Of a DNA stretch of 64,000 nucleotides, positions 12,894 to 22,300 are shown one piece after another. Made by a program: the position numbers and the translations under genes. This stretch comes from Cyclaneusma minus. Its lineage: Eukaryota > Ascomycota > Leotiomycetes > Marthamycetales > Marthamycetaceae. Position 1 is the stretch's first letter. The number at the start of each line of letters is the position of its first letter. The stretch covers positions 682,001 to 746,000 of the forward strand of contig JAKZHN010000014.1 in the NCBI GenBank assembly GCA_037179335.1. Reading direction: 5' to 3'. The notes under the pieces were generated by a model that made no database searches, was not told the origin of the DNA, and worked only from the letters and a program-made list of their open reading frames with translations.

Positions 12894-13865
12894 ATGCCAC
12901 CCACAATTGACCTCGAAGCCGGTTCACCCGCCGCCTCCTACGAAGTCATTGATCTCACCGGCGACTCCCCACCTCCGAAATCCAAATCCACGCCCACGAT
13001 GCGCGCTACCGAGGACCTCTCTGCCGCCAGCCATGCCAACAAGAGAAAGCGCAGCGTCGAGATATGCGAGGACTGTGGCGGTGAAGCAAACGATGAGGAC
13101 GATGGATGTTGCAAGTCGCGCTGAATGGGCAAAGCGAGGTAAGCCAGGCAACTGATCTTGAACAATCCGGGGTGAAAGTGCTCCACACTACATTGAGTTT
13201 TGTTGACGGTTTGTGGAATAGGAAACAAAAAGTTCCGGAATTGAGCGGCAGCGGCGACGATCACAAGCACGAAGTCAAAGAAGATGTGAAACATGAAGTG
13301 AAAGAGGAAGTGAAGGAGGAAGTGAAGGAGGAAGTGAAAGAGGGAGTGAAGAAGGAAAAGAAAGAGGAGGAAGCAGCCTGTGAATGGTGCGGCAAGAAAC
13401 CAGGGAACGATGCATGCTGCGACATCTCGAAGGAGCTGGCGAGAAGGAGAGTACCCTGTCCAGGGTGCGGCAAGAAACCAGCTGTCGTTGATATTTACGA
13501 TGGATGCTGCAAAGACTCGAGGGCGCTGGCGAGAAATGAATTCGGAGAAAAGCCCTGTGAATGGTGCGGCGTGAACCCAGCTGTCGACGATGAAGAGAAT
13601 GGATGCTGCGCTACGGCGAAGATGGAGGCAAAAAGGGCGAGAGAGAAGTGAGTCCTTTCTTCTTTCTTCTACCTTAGATCACCTAGGCTTTCTGCCAAAG
13701 AATCGAGCTAACGATGAATCAAACAGCCACGAGGCTCAACATGAATCGTGGATGGACGACTCGGATGAGGTGGACAAGATGGTGCGAGCTTATCACGCGG
13801 GATACCTGGATTATGATGACATGATTGAAAATGAACAGGAACGGGACAACATGTTTGGTCCTTGA
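12894..13865 (+). pseudogene. Cysteine-module family, copy 3, with in-frame stop in exon 1
   Basis: Homologous structure to copy 1. Exons are 12,894-13,138, 13,222-13,647 and 13,727-13,865; the phases fit (2, 2) and the introns are 83 and 79 nt, the second with a GCTAAC branch point. The frame contains one TGA at 13,122-13,124, 14 bases before the first donor. As it stands, only a 76-residue product (MPPTIDL... to CCKSR) would be made, unless the stop is bypassed by alternative splicing, read through, or a sequence error. Features: VIDLTGDSPPP (residues 18-28), basic KRKR, module 1 (CEDC...CC), a repeated EVKE/KHEVKE charged tract in exon 2, then three modules (CEWC...CC, CPGC...CC, CEWC...CC) and an acidic C-terminal exon. 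Four modules make this the clearest definition of the repeat. Confidence 0.55.
13265..13345 (+). repeat. 12-nt coding minisatellite (EVKE units)
   Basis: Imperfect tandem copies of GAAGTGAAGGAG encode EVKE-type units in exon 2 of copy 3. It gives a highly charged, probably helical spacer before the three cysteine modules. Confidence 0.8.
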
Positions 13866-14358
13866 AGCACCGCTTCTGACCAATTAGCAGGTAAATCCGG
13901 CGTTATTTGGGGTTTCAATCTGCAGCTCATTAGGAAAATCCTTGCCTGATTGCAAAATGAAATTCTCCAATAGCTTTTTCGAAGGCTACTCCTTTGTGTG
14001 TGAGAAAAAGGAGAGCTCGGGATTTCTTGTGATGTGGTTTGTGCACGCTAGATCGTGGGCGCCAACGGTGACAGGAAGAAGAACATGAAAATTAAGAAGG
14101 AAGGGAAGAGCACACTGCGAATGCTGCGGCGATTATGTGTATTGAGAACAGGATGGTGGAATCCAATGGTGTGCTTAATCCCTCAGGAGTCAGATTAAAG
14201 TGTTCCAGTGCAGGGAGAAAGATTTTCCGATCCCTGCAAAACCGACCTACTTAACCCGCATTAGGAATAGTGGAGATGGTCACGTGTCGACGCGATTTCG
14301 GAAAACGCGAACCGCCGATCACTCCCCGTACATGTACTCGAAAATCGAAATCATCAAG
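13866..14358. other. Intergenic segment between copies 3 and 4
   Basis: Holds the 3' flank of copy 3, including GATGTGGTTTGTGCACG at 14,031, which recurs with two changes at 15,101 after copy 4. It also holds the duplicated promoter block at 14,221-14,267 and the box at 14,305-14,318. No gene is seen. Confidence 0.5.
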
Positions 14359-14964
14359 ATGCCACGTCCAAAGCGAATGAAGACGCAGCCGGCTCCTCCT
14401 GCTGTGAAGCAAGGTCCTGTCTCCTCGCAATCCGTCACAAGCCCCTCCGAAAAGAGGTCGAGGACGTCCAAAGGGCAGCAAGAACAAAAAGAAGACACAC
14501 CACGAAGCCGGCCCATCCGCCGCCGCCTCCTCCAAAGTCACTGATCTCACCAGCGAATCTTCAACTGCGAAAGCCGCACCCGCGGCCCCTAGGCGCTCTA
14601 CCAGACAGCCACCTTCCACCGAAAAGGCAGATAATAAGAGAAAGCGCAGCATTTACGTCGAAGAGAGCAGCGAAGAAATCAGCAAAGATGATTGCGTAGT
14701 GTGCGATAACTGCGGAGAGGAAATCGCCGACGATGAGAGTCACGCCTGTAAGGAGTATTGCTCCGACTGCTACGGTGAAATCGACGACGATGACCAGGGA
14801 TGCTGCGATCTGAGAGAAATTAGGTTACAGCGGTAAGAAAAACAACTTCGAGCGAACCGCGGTTTGGTGCTCTGTATTAGGCTTTTGTTGACGATGAGTT
14901 CAATAGGGCACGATGGGACAGGGAGAATAGCGGTGGGAATCCGGACGATACTGAAGAAGACTAG
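14359..14964 (+). pseudogene. Cysteine-module family, copy 4, frameshifted
   Basis: Starts at MPRPKR in the shared ATCAAG-ATG context, but the initiating frame hits TGA at 14,542-14,544. The family sequence (GPSAAASS, SIM-like VTDLTSES, basic KRKRS, modules CDNC...C and CSDC...CC) runs in the +1 frame from about 14,504, so a frameshift or an unrecognised intron lies between about 14,405 and 14,503. In the family frame, a 74-nt intron (14,833-14,906), similar in sequence to intron 1 of copies 1 and 3, joins to a short acidic tail ending at 14,964. Past that stop an Asp/Glu-rich frame continues to about 15,090, like the acidic tract of copy 2. I read this as a decaying paralogue. Confidence 0.5.
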
Positions 14965-15379
14965 AGAATAGTGAAGGTGAAAGTGAAGGTGAAAATGAAA
15001 GCGAGGGAGAGAAAGAAGATGAGGAGGAGGAAGAGGAAGACGAGGACGAATATATATCTATATATCCTGTGAGTGTTGCGGCGTTTCTGGGTAGTTCTGA
15101 GAATGTGGTCTGTGCACGCTAGATCGTGAACGACAATGGTGACGACACTTGACAGGTTCATAACCCTCAATTTCAATGAGGTGCCATAATGATTTCAAAG
15201 TCTCATGTCGTCTCTGACTCCAATGCCTCATGCAATATCTCATGAAATCATTCCGTTCTTGAATCTGCTCTTCTCGACATAACCCCATGTCCTCCTGGTG
15301 CTCCACATGAAGGCAGAAGCGGCATATCTCCTTGTGTCACCACACCTTCTCTCTTCTCCCTTGTTCACCATCTTCAAAC
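14965..15379. other. Decayed 3' end of copy 4 and SDR promoter
   Basis: 14,970-15,050 is a GAAGGTGAA-type purine-rich tract, possibly a remnant of an acidic coding region. The 3' flank repeat is at 15,101-15,128. The remainder up to 15,379 is presumably the promoter of the following dehydrogenase gene. Confidence 0.4.
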
Positions 15380-16310
15380 ATGGCGTGGAGCATAGTATGT
15401 CCCGCCAGCCGCGGAATCGGCTTTGCCCTAACCCGGCATCTCCTAAAAACAACCTCCATCCCCGTCCTCGCAACCGCCAGGAAAGACTCCCAGTCAACCA
15501 AGAAAGCGCTCTTAGAAGGCCTCGACGATGTAGATGCCAAGCGTCTTCACGTGCTCGAGTTAGATGTCACGGGTATACCCCCCTTTCCTCCCCCATAACC
15601 CCTGTCTTCTTTCACACCTTAAGATCTTGAGCTGATGCTGAGCCAATGCCACAGATGAAACCACCATCTCAGCAGCAGCAGCAAAAGCAAAATCTCTCTT
15701 CCCCCCCTCGTCATCATCCTACCTCCACCTCGCCTTCTGCCTCCCCGGCATCCTGAACCCCGAAAAGTCGCCCTCGCAAATAGATGCAGCGCTCGCTTTG
15801 CAAACCTTTCGCGTCAACACCCTCGGTCCTTTACTTTTCCTCAAGCATTTCGAACCCTTCTTGCCCAACAAGTCGACTAAGCTGATCACTTCAACCTCCT
15901 CATCTACATCAGCCTCCTCAGCATCAAACTCCACCTCTAACTCACCAGATGCGTCAGGTTTGCCACCATCGGCGGTCATGGCGTTCATGGCCGCCCGCGT
16001 AGGCAGCACAACCGACAACGCCCTCGGCGGCTGGTACAGCTACCGCGCCTCCAAATCCGGCGTCATTTCGCTGACCAAAACATTCGATCTACATTTACGC
16101 AACAAGTCGGGTGAGAAAGCGTGTGCGATAGCGCTGCATCCGGGGACTGTGAAGACGGATTTTAGCAAGGAATTTTGGGGTGGGGTGAAAGAGGGGAAAC
16201 TTTTCGAGAGGGAGGATGTTGCGAGGATGTTGTGTGAGGTGGTTAAGGAAAAGGGGCAAGAGGGGAGAGGGAGGTGCTGGGATTGGAAGGGGGAGGAGGT
16301 TTTGCCTTAG
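15380..16310 (+). CDS. Short-chain dehydrogenase/reductase (C-factor/sniffer-like)
   Basis: Predicted NAD(P)H-dependent oxidoreductase; the substrate is unknown. Exons 15,380-15,572 and 15,655-16,310, with an 82-nt intron, give 282 residues, a usual SDR length. Landmarks: the N-terminal cofactor loop PASRGIGFALT (a variant of TGxxxGxG), LELDVTDE (the D after strand 3), RVNTLGPLLF (the structural Asn of helix 4), and the catalytic YSYRASKSG (YxxxK) with a Ser-rich approach. After that comes LHPGTVKTDFSK, typical of the C-factor-like group. A Ser/Thr/Ala linker before the active site is longer than usual. Cytosolic, with no signal peptide. It is unrelated to the array upstream as far as I can see. 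Confidence 0.85.
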
Positions 16311-17314
16311 TGGCGCTTGAGGAGAGGAAGGCTTTCAGGGCGAGGAAGGATAGTAGTGCGCGCAGCCGCAAGTCAGCTTGCATGCTCAGTCGCGGTAGTC
16401 TAAACACAAATCAAAGAAACTTGGTATATATAGTAAAATGGTAAACAGCTTTCAACGAACAATTACCTCAGTGTGCTGGTAACATTCCCCAACCTCGCCA
16501 CATGTATTCTCGTGCAGACAACATTGCCTGGGCGGAACTTCAAGCGAAGATTTGGGTCTTGGGAAGCCTACCTTTTTTCCTTTCGCTCCCCTAATCCCTT
16601 TCCCAAAGGACTCTTGCAACGAAAGACGGAGGAAAAAAAGAACCTCTAGAGACTCGGTCACTCCGTCAGGTTAAGAAGAAAGACAAAAAAAGACAAAAAA
16701 GCGGACACCCTGAGGTGAACGGGCCTCCTTTGTCAGATTTCCACCAGAAGAACTGAGTGTGGCTTAGAAGAACGATATATGGTCAACTGCCGGTTTTGGG
16801 ACATTACCACTCTAGCCATCGCAAGCCGCAACATTCTAAGTTGAATTTTCAGCTGGGAAACTGATATACATGGGTACTTTCGCGCCTCGCCCACCTGTCC
16901 ACGTGTTCAGCTTTGTGGCCAGCCTCGCTTGCCCAACCGCCTGTAAGCCTCTTGCCCTGTGGGCCCTTTTCCAGAGTGGCGATACTAAGCAGTGAGCGCT
17001 GCAATATGGACACTGGTCGGAGGTAATTGTGGAGGGAATGGTGCTTAAAACATATGCAGTTTAATGAGAAAGTAGTAGACTCATACAATCATACACCGCA
17101 CTCCCATCCACCATCTCCCAAACCATATCGCTCGCTTCGCTGATTCTAAAACATGAAACACTACCAATGCCATCTAATCCATTTCATAGCAGCTTCATAG
17201 TCGATGCCAAATGCACCCAGTATTCATGGTATATACAACACGCATAAGCCTTCACCGAAGGCCCGAAGAAGGAGCAAAAAAATCATGTATTGGTATCTGT
17301 CTCCTCCTTCTCTT
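16311..17314. other. Intergenic, convergent 3' flanks
   Basis: About 1 kb between the ends of the dehydrogenase gene and the Chs5-like gene on the other strand. Only short frames with no family features are present. A purine run (AGACAAAAAAAGAC...) lies near 16,680. I see no gene. Confidence 0.5.
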
Positions 17315-18602
17315 CTACAAAGCAACATTCTCGAACTTCGTATCGCCGGGTGTTTGTGCGCCGGAGCCGCCGTCGGAATGGCCGTCTGTGCTGCCTTCGG
17401 GTTTCTGGTTTTCTCCTTTTGAAGGGACTTTGGCGGAGGGGCGGATGGCGAGGTTTTGTGAGGCGCGTTCTGAGGCGCGGATCTTTTGCTCGGAGGGGGC
17501 TGCTGTTTTCTCGTCCTCTTCTTCGTCATCATCCTCACCTGCTTCTTCGGCTTTCTCCTCTTTGCTAGGCGGGGTGGGCGGCACTTCGTCTTTCTCGGCG
17601 CCATTCGCTCCCTGTGCCTCTCCACTCTTCTTCGGCGTCTCTGCTTTCGCTGCCGTCGCTGCCGGAGTCTGTGGCGTCGTAGGTTGCTGCGGTTGTTGCG
17701 GCTGCGAAGGCACAACAGGAACTTGTCGCCCTCGTGGATCCGCATCCAGATAGTACTGTCTCACACCCACAATCCTACCACCTCTTTCACAGCCCTCAAC
17801 CCACTCCGGCCTTACAACCGGCACATTCATATCCACTGCCTTCTCCCACTGCAATCCCCTGCCTTCCGTAGTCACAAAATGCGTCGTATCAATGCGCACC
17901 GTATCCGCAATTTTCGCTCCAATCCTATCCACCGTCTTCGTCAAGTTATCCCTCATCTGCGCCGGCATAATGCCCGGCGTGATCGTAATACCGCTCAAAT
18001 CCGTCATCTTATGCGTCCTAACATGGACCTTCTCGCTTGAAAACGTTCCCGCAGTCGTCCTCAACACAAGATGAAACACATATTCAGTATCCACAGCCAA
18101 TCCCGAAATCTTAGTGCTTTTGGTGATTGTGGGTTTAGGGATGTTGCCGGCTTTCTGGCCATTGCGGAAGAGCGCGAGGCTGATGACATCGGCGGTTGCG
18201 GCGTCGATAGGGTCCCATTCGAGGACGACGGAGGTTTGAGTTGCGTTGCGGCAGGAGAGGACGGGGGGAGAGGGCGAGGTGGAGCCGAAGGAGGCGTAGA
18301 TGGACTCTTGGAGGGCGTGGAAGGCTTTTTGGGCACGGGCTTCGGAGTCGAGGTTGCGCGAGACAGTGATGTCTACTATGCTTCCCGAAGAAATGTTTTG
18401 GGGGAGGAGGATGGAGGGGAATTCGATCTAGAGGGTGTTGTGAGCTTGAATGCGCTGGCGTTTGTTTGGAAGGAAGGGGGTGAAGCTGCTTGGAGCTTGG
18501 AGTGAAGTTGCGACAGCGGGGAGAGCTTACAAGTCGTTTGTCTTGGGTTAGGAGGACGGCGACGCCTGCATCGACTTTGCCGACGGTCAGAGAGACCAGC
18601 AT
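17315..18602 (-). CDS. CHS5: Chs5-like exomer subunit (FN3-BRCT)
   Basis: Scaffold of the exomer complex, which works at the trans-Golgi with ChAP proteins (Chs6 family) to export chitin synthase and other cargo. Exons 18,602-18,531 and 18,427-17,315, with a 103-nt intron, give 394 residues. The N-terminal MLVSLTVGKVDAGVAVLLT is the family's conserved start. After that come IEFPSILLP, an FN3 domain (about 78-165, with SVVLEWDP and DTEYVFHLVLRT), a BRCT domain (about 166-255, FVTTEGRG and VVRPEWVEGC), and a Pro/Gln and Lys/Glu-rich disordered tail. It is shorter than yeast Chs5 (671 residues); the loss is all in the low-complexity tail, as in other filamentous fungi. Confidence 0.92.
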
Positions 18603-20435
18603 TTTGGGAGCTTGGGGGTGCAGTGGGGGAGAGTCGTGAATTGGGATTTCTTCATGCGACAGCCTTGGGGTCGACAACGGTGGCAGCTTCAAGCCGTTAG
18701 GGCGCTCGGACCACTGTCTTACGCAGGGGTCTCTCGAAACGGCACCAAAATAGCAACAGCGACGACGACTGACGACAAACAACGGACGAAAACTCCACTC
18801 TTTCCTAAACACCACACGACAGCATCGAACTATCAGCCTCTTTACGACTATACATGATGCACGTCTTCCGAAGTCTGAAGGACGAAATCGATTTGGAAAG
18901 TGAAACAGCTGGCTCACTGCTGAGTACCATGTTGATTTCTCCGTGTTGTTTTCCTTGGTCTACCACATCTCTAGCGATGAGAATAACCGAATAACCCAGT
19001 CCCACCATGTTATTTCACAGAGTTTTATCCTCCCCAGAATATCGGTTCCTGAAAGTGGAATCTGAAACCCATGGCAGGTCCAACCAAGTGTACCCCAAGT
19101 TCTAGTCGACAACTACCACGTCCCTGTCCCTTCGGAAGATTCCGAAGAAGAAGTCTCTGGAGACTGGAGAGGGCGTTCTTGAAGAGCAGGTTTCTGGAGA
19201 AGGAAATCCAGCAGAGGAGGTTTCACAATAGGAGGTTTTTGGAACTGGCGGCCTTGGGGCTGGGGTTTTCAAGGTAGGGGGACGTCGGCGAGGATGGTGT
19301 GTAGCATACGGTATGGTTCGTCTCGACTTCTCAGTCCTGCTTTGGAATTTGGAAGGATGGCAATGGTTTGGCAGTTCTTGGGATCGAGATCCGGCCCCGT
19401 CAGCTAAGTAGAAGCAAAGACGGTGCTCACCAAGCGGTGACAATACCAGAGAATGTTCCCACAAGTAATTCCATGCTGCGCTGCAAGATACCTGCGGTCT
19501 CGGGAGTCGTTCTGACTTCTGAAGCTACAGTGGGACGACAGAAGTCTGCACCCCCTTTGTGGATTGAAGGTGTGGCGGTAGTCGGCTTTTTATCAGATAT
19601 TCCTAGACTTTGAGGGTGTTCTGAGAACATCCTAACACTGGGGGTACTCTCGATTACTGGGGATATTATTGATTATTAGGAATATTTCTAATCATTGAGG
19701 ATATTCTGAATTGTTTGAGATATTCCCAATTATTGGGGACATTCCCAATCACTCGGGATATTATTGATTATTAGGAATATTTCTAATTATTGAGGATATT
19801 CTTAATTACTTGGGATATTCCCAATTATTGAGGACACTCCCAATCACTCGGGATATTCCCAATTATTGAGAAGGCCCAGCTCTATTGACACCATCGTCGT
19901 AGTTTTCAGCTGCCAGTGCCGTGCAGATGTCTGCGATCTCAGGACGAGTTCTGAAGTTTCGACTAGTGGTCATGTGACTCGAGGATCTAGCACTTTGGGC
20001 AGGCACGTCGCGTCCCTCACCTCTGCGTGCCTTCCCTCTTTTCTTAAAGGCCAAAACGCATTTCGCCCCACGTCATCTCCGTCCGCAATCATCTCATTTT
20101 CCACACCTCTCCGACGCGTCCGCTCTCTCAAATCTTCTGTTGCACCTTACCACTCTTCCATCTGACCATCTCAAGACCTGGTGGCATCCACGGCCAGGTC
20201 TTCAATTCTCACTCCACACCCTCCTTCACCCAACAAGTCCTCTCTTCCACCACTCTCCACACTCAAGCCTCCCATCGACCAGCATCCACTCATCAACACC
20301 ACTCTTCACCATCACAAGATCTGTAGACACCCACAGCCAATTCTGCCACCGCCAATACTCTCATATTCACGCGAACTCCGCCTTGAGGCGATTTTGCAAC
20401 GACAGGAACTTGACCAAAACTCTACATCTTCCACG
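18603..20435. other. Long intergenic region with minisatellite
   Basis: Divergent promoters of the Chs5-like gene and the 20.4-kb gene would lie here. Besides the minisatellite at about 19,596-19,870 there is a diverged duplication flanking it: TGCGGTCTCGGGAGTCG near 19,489 resembles TGCGATCTCAGGACGAG near 19,929. Short frames on both strands (19,071-19,464) show no family features. Confidence 0.5.
19596..19870. repeat. Minisatellite: 19-bp monomers in a 95-bp higher-order unit
   Basis: The monomer consensus is roughly GGATATTCCCAATTATTG. Five distinct 19-bp monomers form a 95-bp unit that starts at 19,660, again at 19,755 and a third time, partly, at 19,850. The first two units differ at only a few positions. 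Additional diverged monomers extend leftwards to about 19,596. Confidence 0.85.
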
Positions 20436-20882
20436 ATGTCTCCACCATATCGCGACGCTGCTTGTCAGACAGACAATTCGGAGGCTGTGGCTGCTCTATT
20501 CAGGTCCATTGAGCAGCTACTGGGTGCTCCTGCTCAGAGTCTGCTCACCTCTATCGCCAACCAAGCCGCCGCTGCTACACATGGTGATGGTGAGCAGACA
20601 GCATCTGCGGATACGACTGTGGCTCTGGCTTCTGGACTTGCGTCTAGCCAGGCAGATCAGTACCCGGTGATCAATCGTGTGAAGGGTCATCACCATCGCA
20701 CGGGGTGGGATACGCTTGATTGGGATATGTATAGTGGCGGGGGCTTTCGGAAAGTCAAAGTCATCAGTCGAACGCCCTCGCCCGTTTACTACAAAGATCA
20801 GAGTCTTCAACCCATGGAATCCGGTGGTCCTGGCGGTAGTGGGCAAGTCACCAGAATTCAATATCTTTTTCGCCCTTGCTGA
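20436..20882 (+). CDS. Short open frame upstream of the F-box-like gene
   Basis: An open frame of 148 residues from MSPPYR, with conserved-looking sequence (CQTDNSEAVAALFRSIEQLL, then a Gly/Ala-rich part and a WDTLDWDMY segment). It could be a separate small protein or the first exon of the following gene. The intron candidate ending in TGACC...GAATAG at 20,898 needs a phase-2 donor, and the only GT in that phase in the last 150 bases is the weak GTATAG at 20,729. I therefore keep the two apart. Function unknown. Confidence 0.35.
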   Translation: MSPPYRDAACQTDNSEAVAALFRSIEQLLGAPAQSLLTSIANQAAAATHGDGEQTASADTTVALASGLASSQADQYPVINRVKGHHHRTGWDTLDWDMYSGGGFRKVKVISRTPSPVYYKDQSLQPMESGGPGGSGQVTRIQYLFRPC

Positions 20883-20890
20883 CCTGCGGA

Positions 20891-22300
20891 ATGAATAGTT
20901 TCCCTCTCATGAAGTTGCCGATTGAGCTGCGCGTCATGATCTACAAGATGATCCTCGGTCCCTTGCGCTTCAAGGACGATGGTTCGGACAGAATCTGGCT
21001 CCATGTCGGTCACCCGAAAAGCTCGGAAACAATGCCTCCGCCTCATACGCGTGGGATCGACTATGGAATAAAACGTGTCCGCGACGTCGATGAAACCAAA
21101 ATCGTCTACTTTTTCGATGGCGGTGCTCGGCCTTTGAAGCAGGTTATGCCAAATGCCACGTTTGACACGTTTGACACGTTTGACACGTTTGACACGTTTG
21201 ACACGTTTAACACTTTTGACATGGACATGGAGTTTGAGGAAGACTACAAACAGTACCACGATCCCATTGAACCTGACTGTGAATCCAGTGACGATGAAAC
21301 TCATGCCTGGCAGTATGGGCCCGATTATGTGGACTCGGATTGGGAAGAAGAAGGTGACGACGACGCAGGAGCGAAGAACGATGCCAGGATCCGAGACACA
21401 CCCGAGGGATCACATGTCGAGCATGAGGACAAATCGCTTACGGGGATTTGGCCAATGACAGACTACATCACCAGTCTTCTTATCCCAGCAACTGAGTCTT
21501 TGTACAAATATGACCATCGCTTAATGCCCAAGAAGGCAGATGTCGAGCGTCTAAGAGATGTTGAATCTCTAATCAACGCCAACCCCCAAATCCGAGTCGA
21601 GATGCAGACTGTCTTTTGGTCCCGCACAAGCATCAATTTCAACCCTGGTTGTCAGGTCGCGCACTTCTTCGACAGTTACCCGCTTGTACTCAGTGGCTTG
21701 AAGGCACTCCGAATCTGTATCCTTCCTGGGGTGAACGATTTCGAGGCTACGGTGACGTCTGTCTGCAAATATGCCACCAAACATCTTGCACTTGAAGAAT
21801 TCTGTCTTGAGCTGAAGGCTGATGCGACAGAGTCTGGGCGTATACTAAGATTTCGGAAGGGTTCAGAGGCGGTTAAGGCTGCCCGAAGCCTCCCTGTCAA
21901 GAAATGGGACCTTAGACTTCTCATTCAGGATGGCGAAGGATACTATGGCGTCCCGAGACCTGGCGTTGTTTGGGGGCGGCTGATCGCCTTGCTTTGCCCA
22001 GACGCTATGAGGAGAATGGAGCATGAGAAAGGGATCATTGCTGCTGGACTCACTGGATACAAAACGATGTACTGGGGAGAATGTCTATCGACTGGAGCGA
22101 CCATGATTTGGCCTGAACTCCGCGGCAGGTTCAAAGTCATTGAAGGTGAAACCGTCCTGCCTCGCCTTGAGAAATTTGCTACGGAACACCTAGCTTGGGA
22201 TTTTACCGTGTCTGCCTCCTGTTGTCGCAGTTGGTGGAGGAAACAGGCTCCGGACACTCATCATGCTTCTGGGCGTATTGCTTTGTTCTGCTTCACTTAG
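20891..22300 (+). CDS. F-box-like / 2EXR-type fungal protein
   Basis: An uninterrupted frame of 469 residues from MNSFPLMK. The N-terminal FPLMKLPIELRVMIYKMIL is the short helical signature of fungal F-box-like or 2EXR-type proteins, which occur in large accessory families. The rest has no catalytic motif that I can name. About residues 90-110 contain seven TFD/TFN/TFD units encoded by a 9-nt tandem repeat, followed by an acidic segment (about 112-190). The C-terminal half looks globular (KKWDLRLLIQDGEGYYG). A role as a substrate adaptor in ubiquitination is only a guess from the motif. Confidence 0.6.
   Translation: MNSFPLMKLPIELRVMIYKMILGPLRFKDDGSDRIWLHVGHPKSSETMPPPHTRGIDYGIKRVRDVDETKIVYFFDGGARPLKQVMPNATFDTFDTFDTFDTFDTFNTFDMDMEFEEDYKQYHDPIEPDCESSDDETHAWQYGPDYVDSDWEEEGDDDAGAKNDARIRDTPEGSHVEHEDKSLTGIWPMTDYITSLLIPATESLYKYDHRLMPKKADVERLRDVESLINANPQIRVEMQTVFWSRTSINFNPGCQVAHFFDSYPLVLSGLKALRICILPGVNDFEATVTSVCKYATKHLALEEFCLELKADATESGRILRFRKGSEAVKAARSLPVKKWDLRLLIQDGEGYYGVPRPGVVWGRLIALLCPDAMRRMEHEKGIIAAGLTGYKTMYWGECLSTGATMIWPELRGRFKVIEGETVLPRLEKFATEHLAWDFTVSASCCRSWWRKQAPDTHHASGRIALFCFT
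21158..21220 (+). repeat. 9-nt in-frame coding repeat (TFD)7
   Basis: Seven tandem 9-nt units ACGTTTGAC; the first five are identical and the last two each differ at one position. They encode Thr-Phe-Asp repeats. Identical units at DNA level point to recent slippage. Confidence 0.9.

Noticed and set aside
17486..18040. Plus-strand 184-codon frame
   Set aside because: Antisense shadow of the Chs5-like gene, whose domains are certain.
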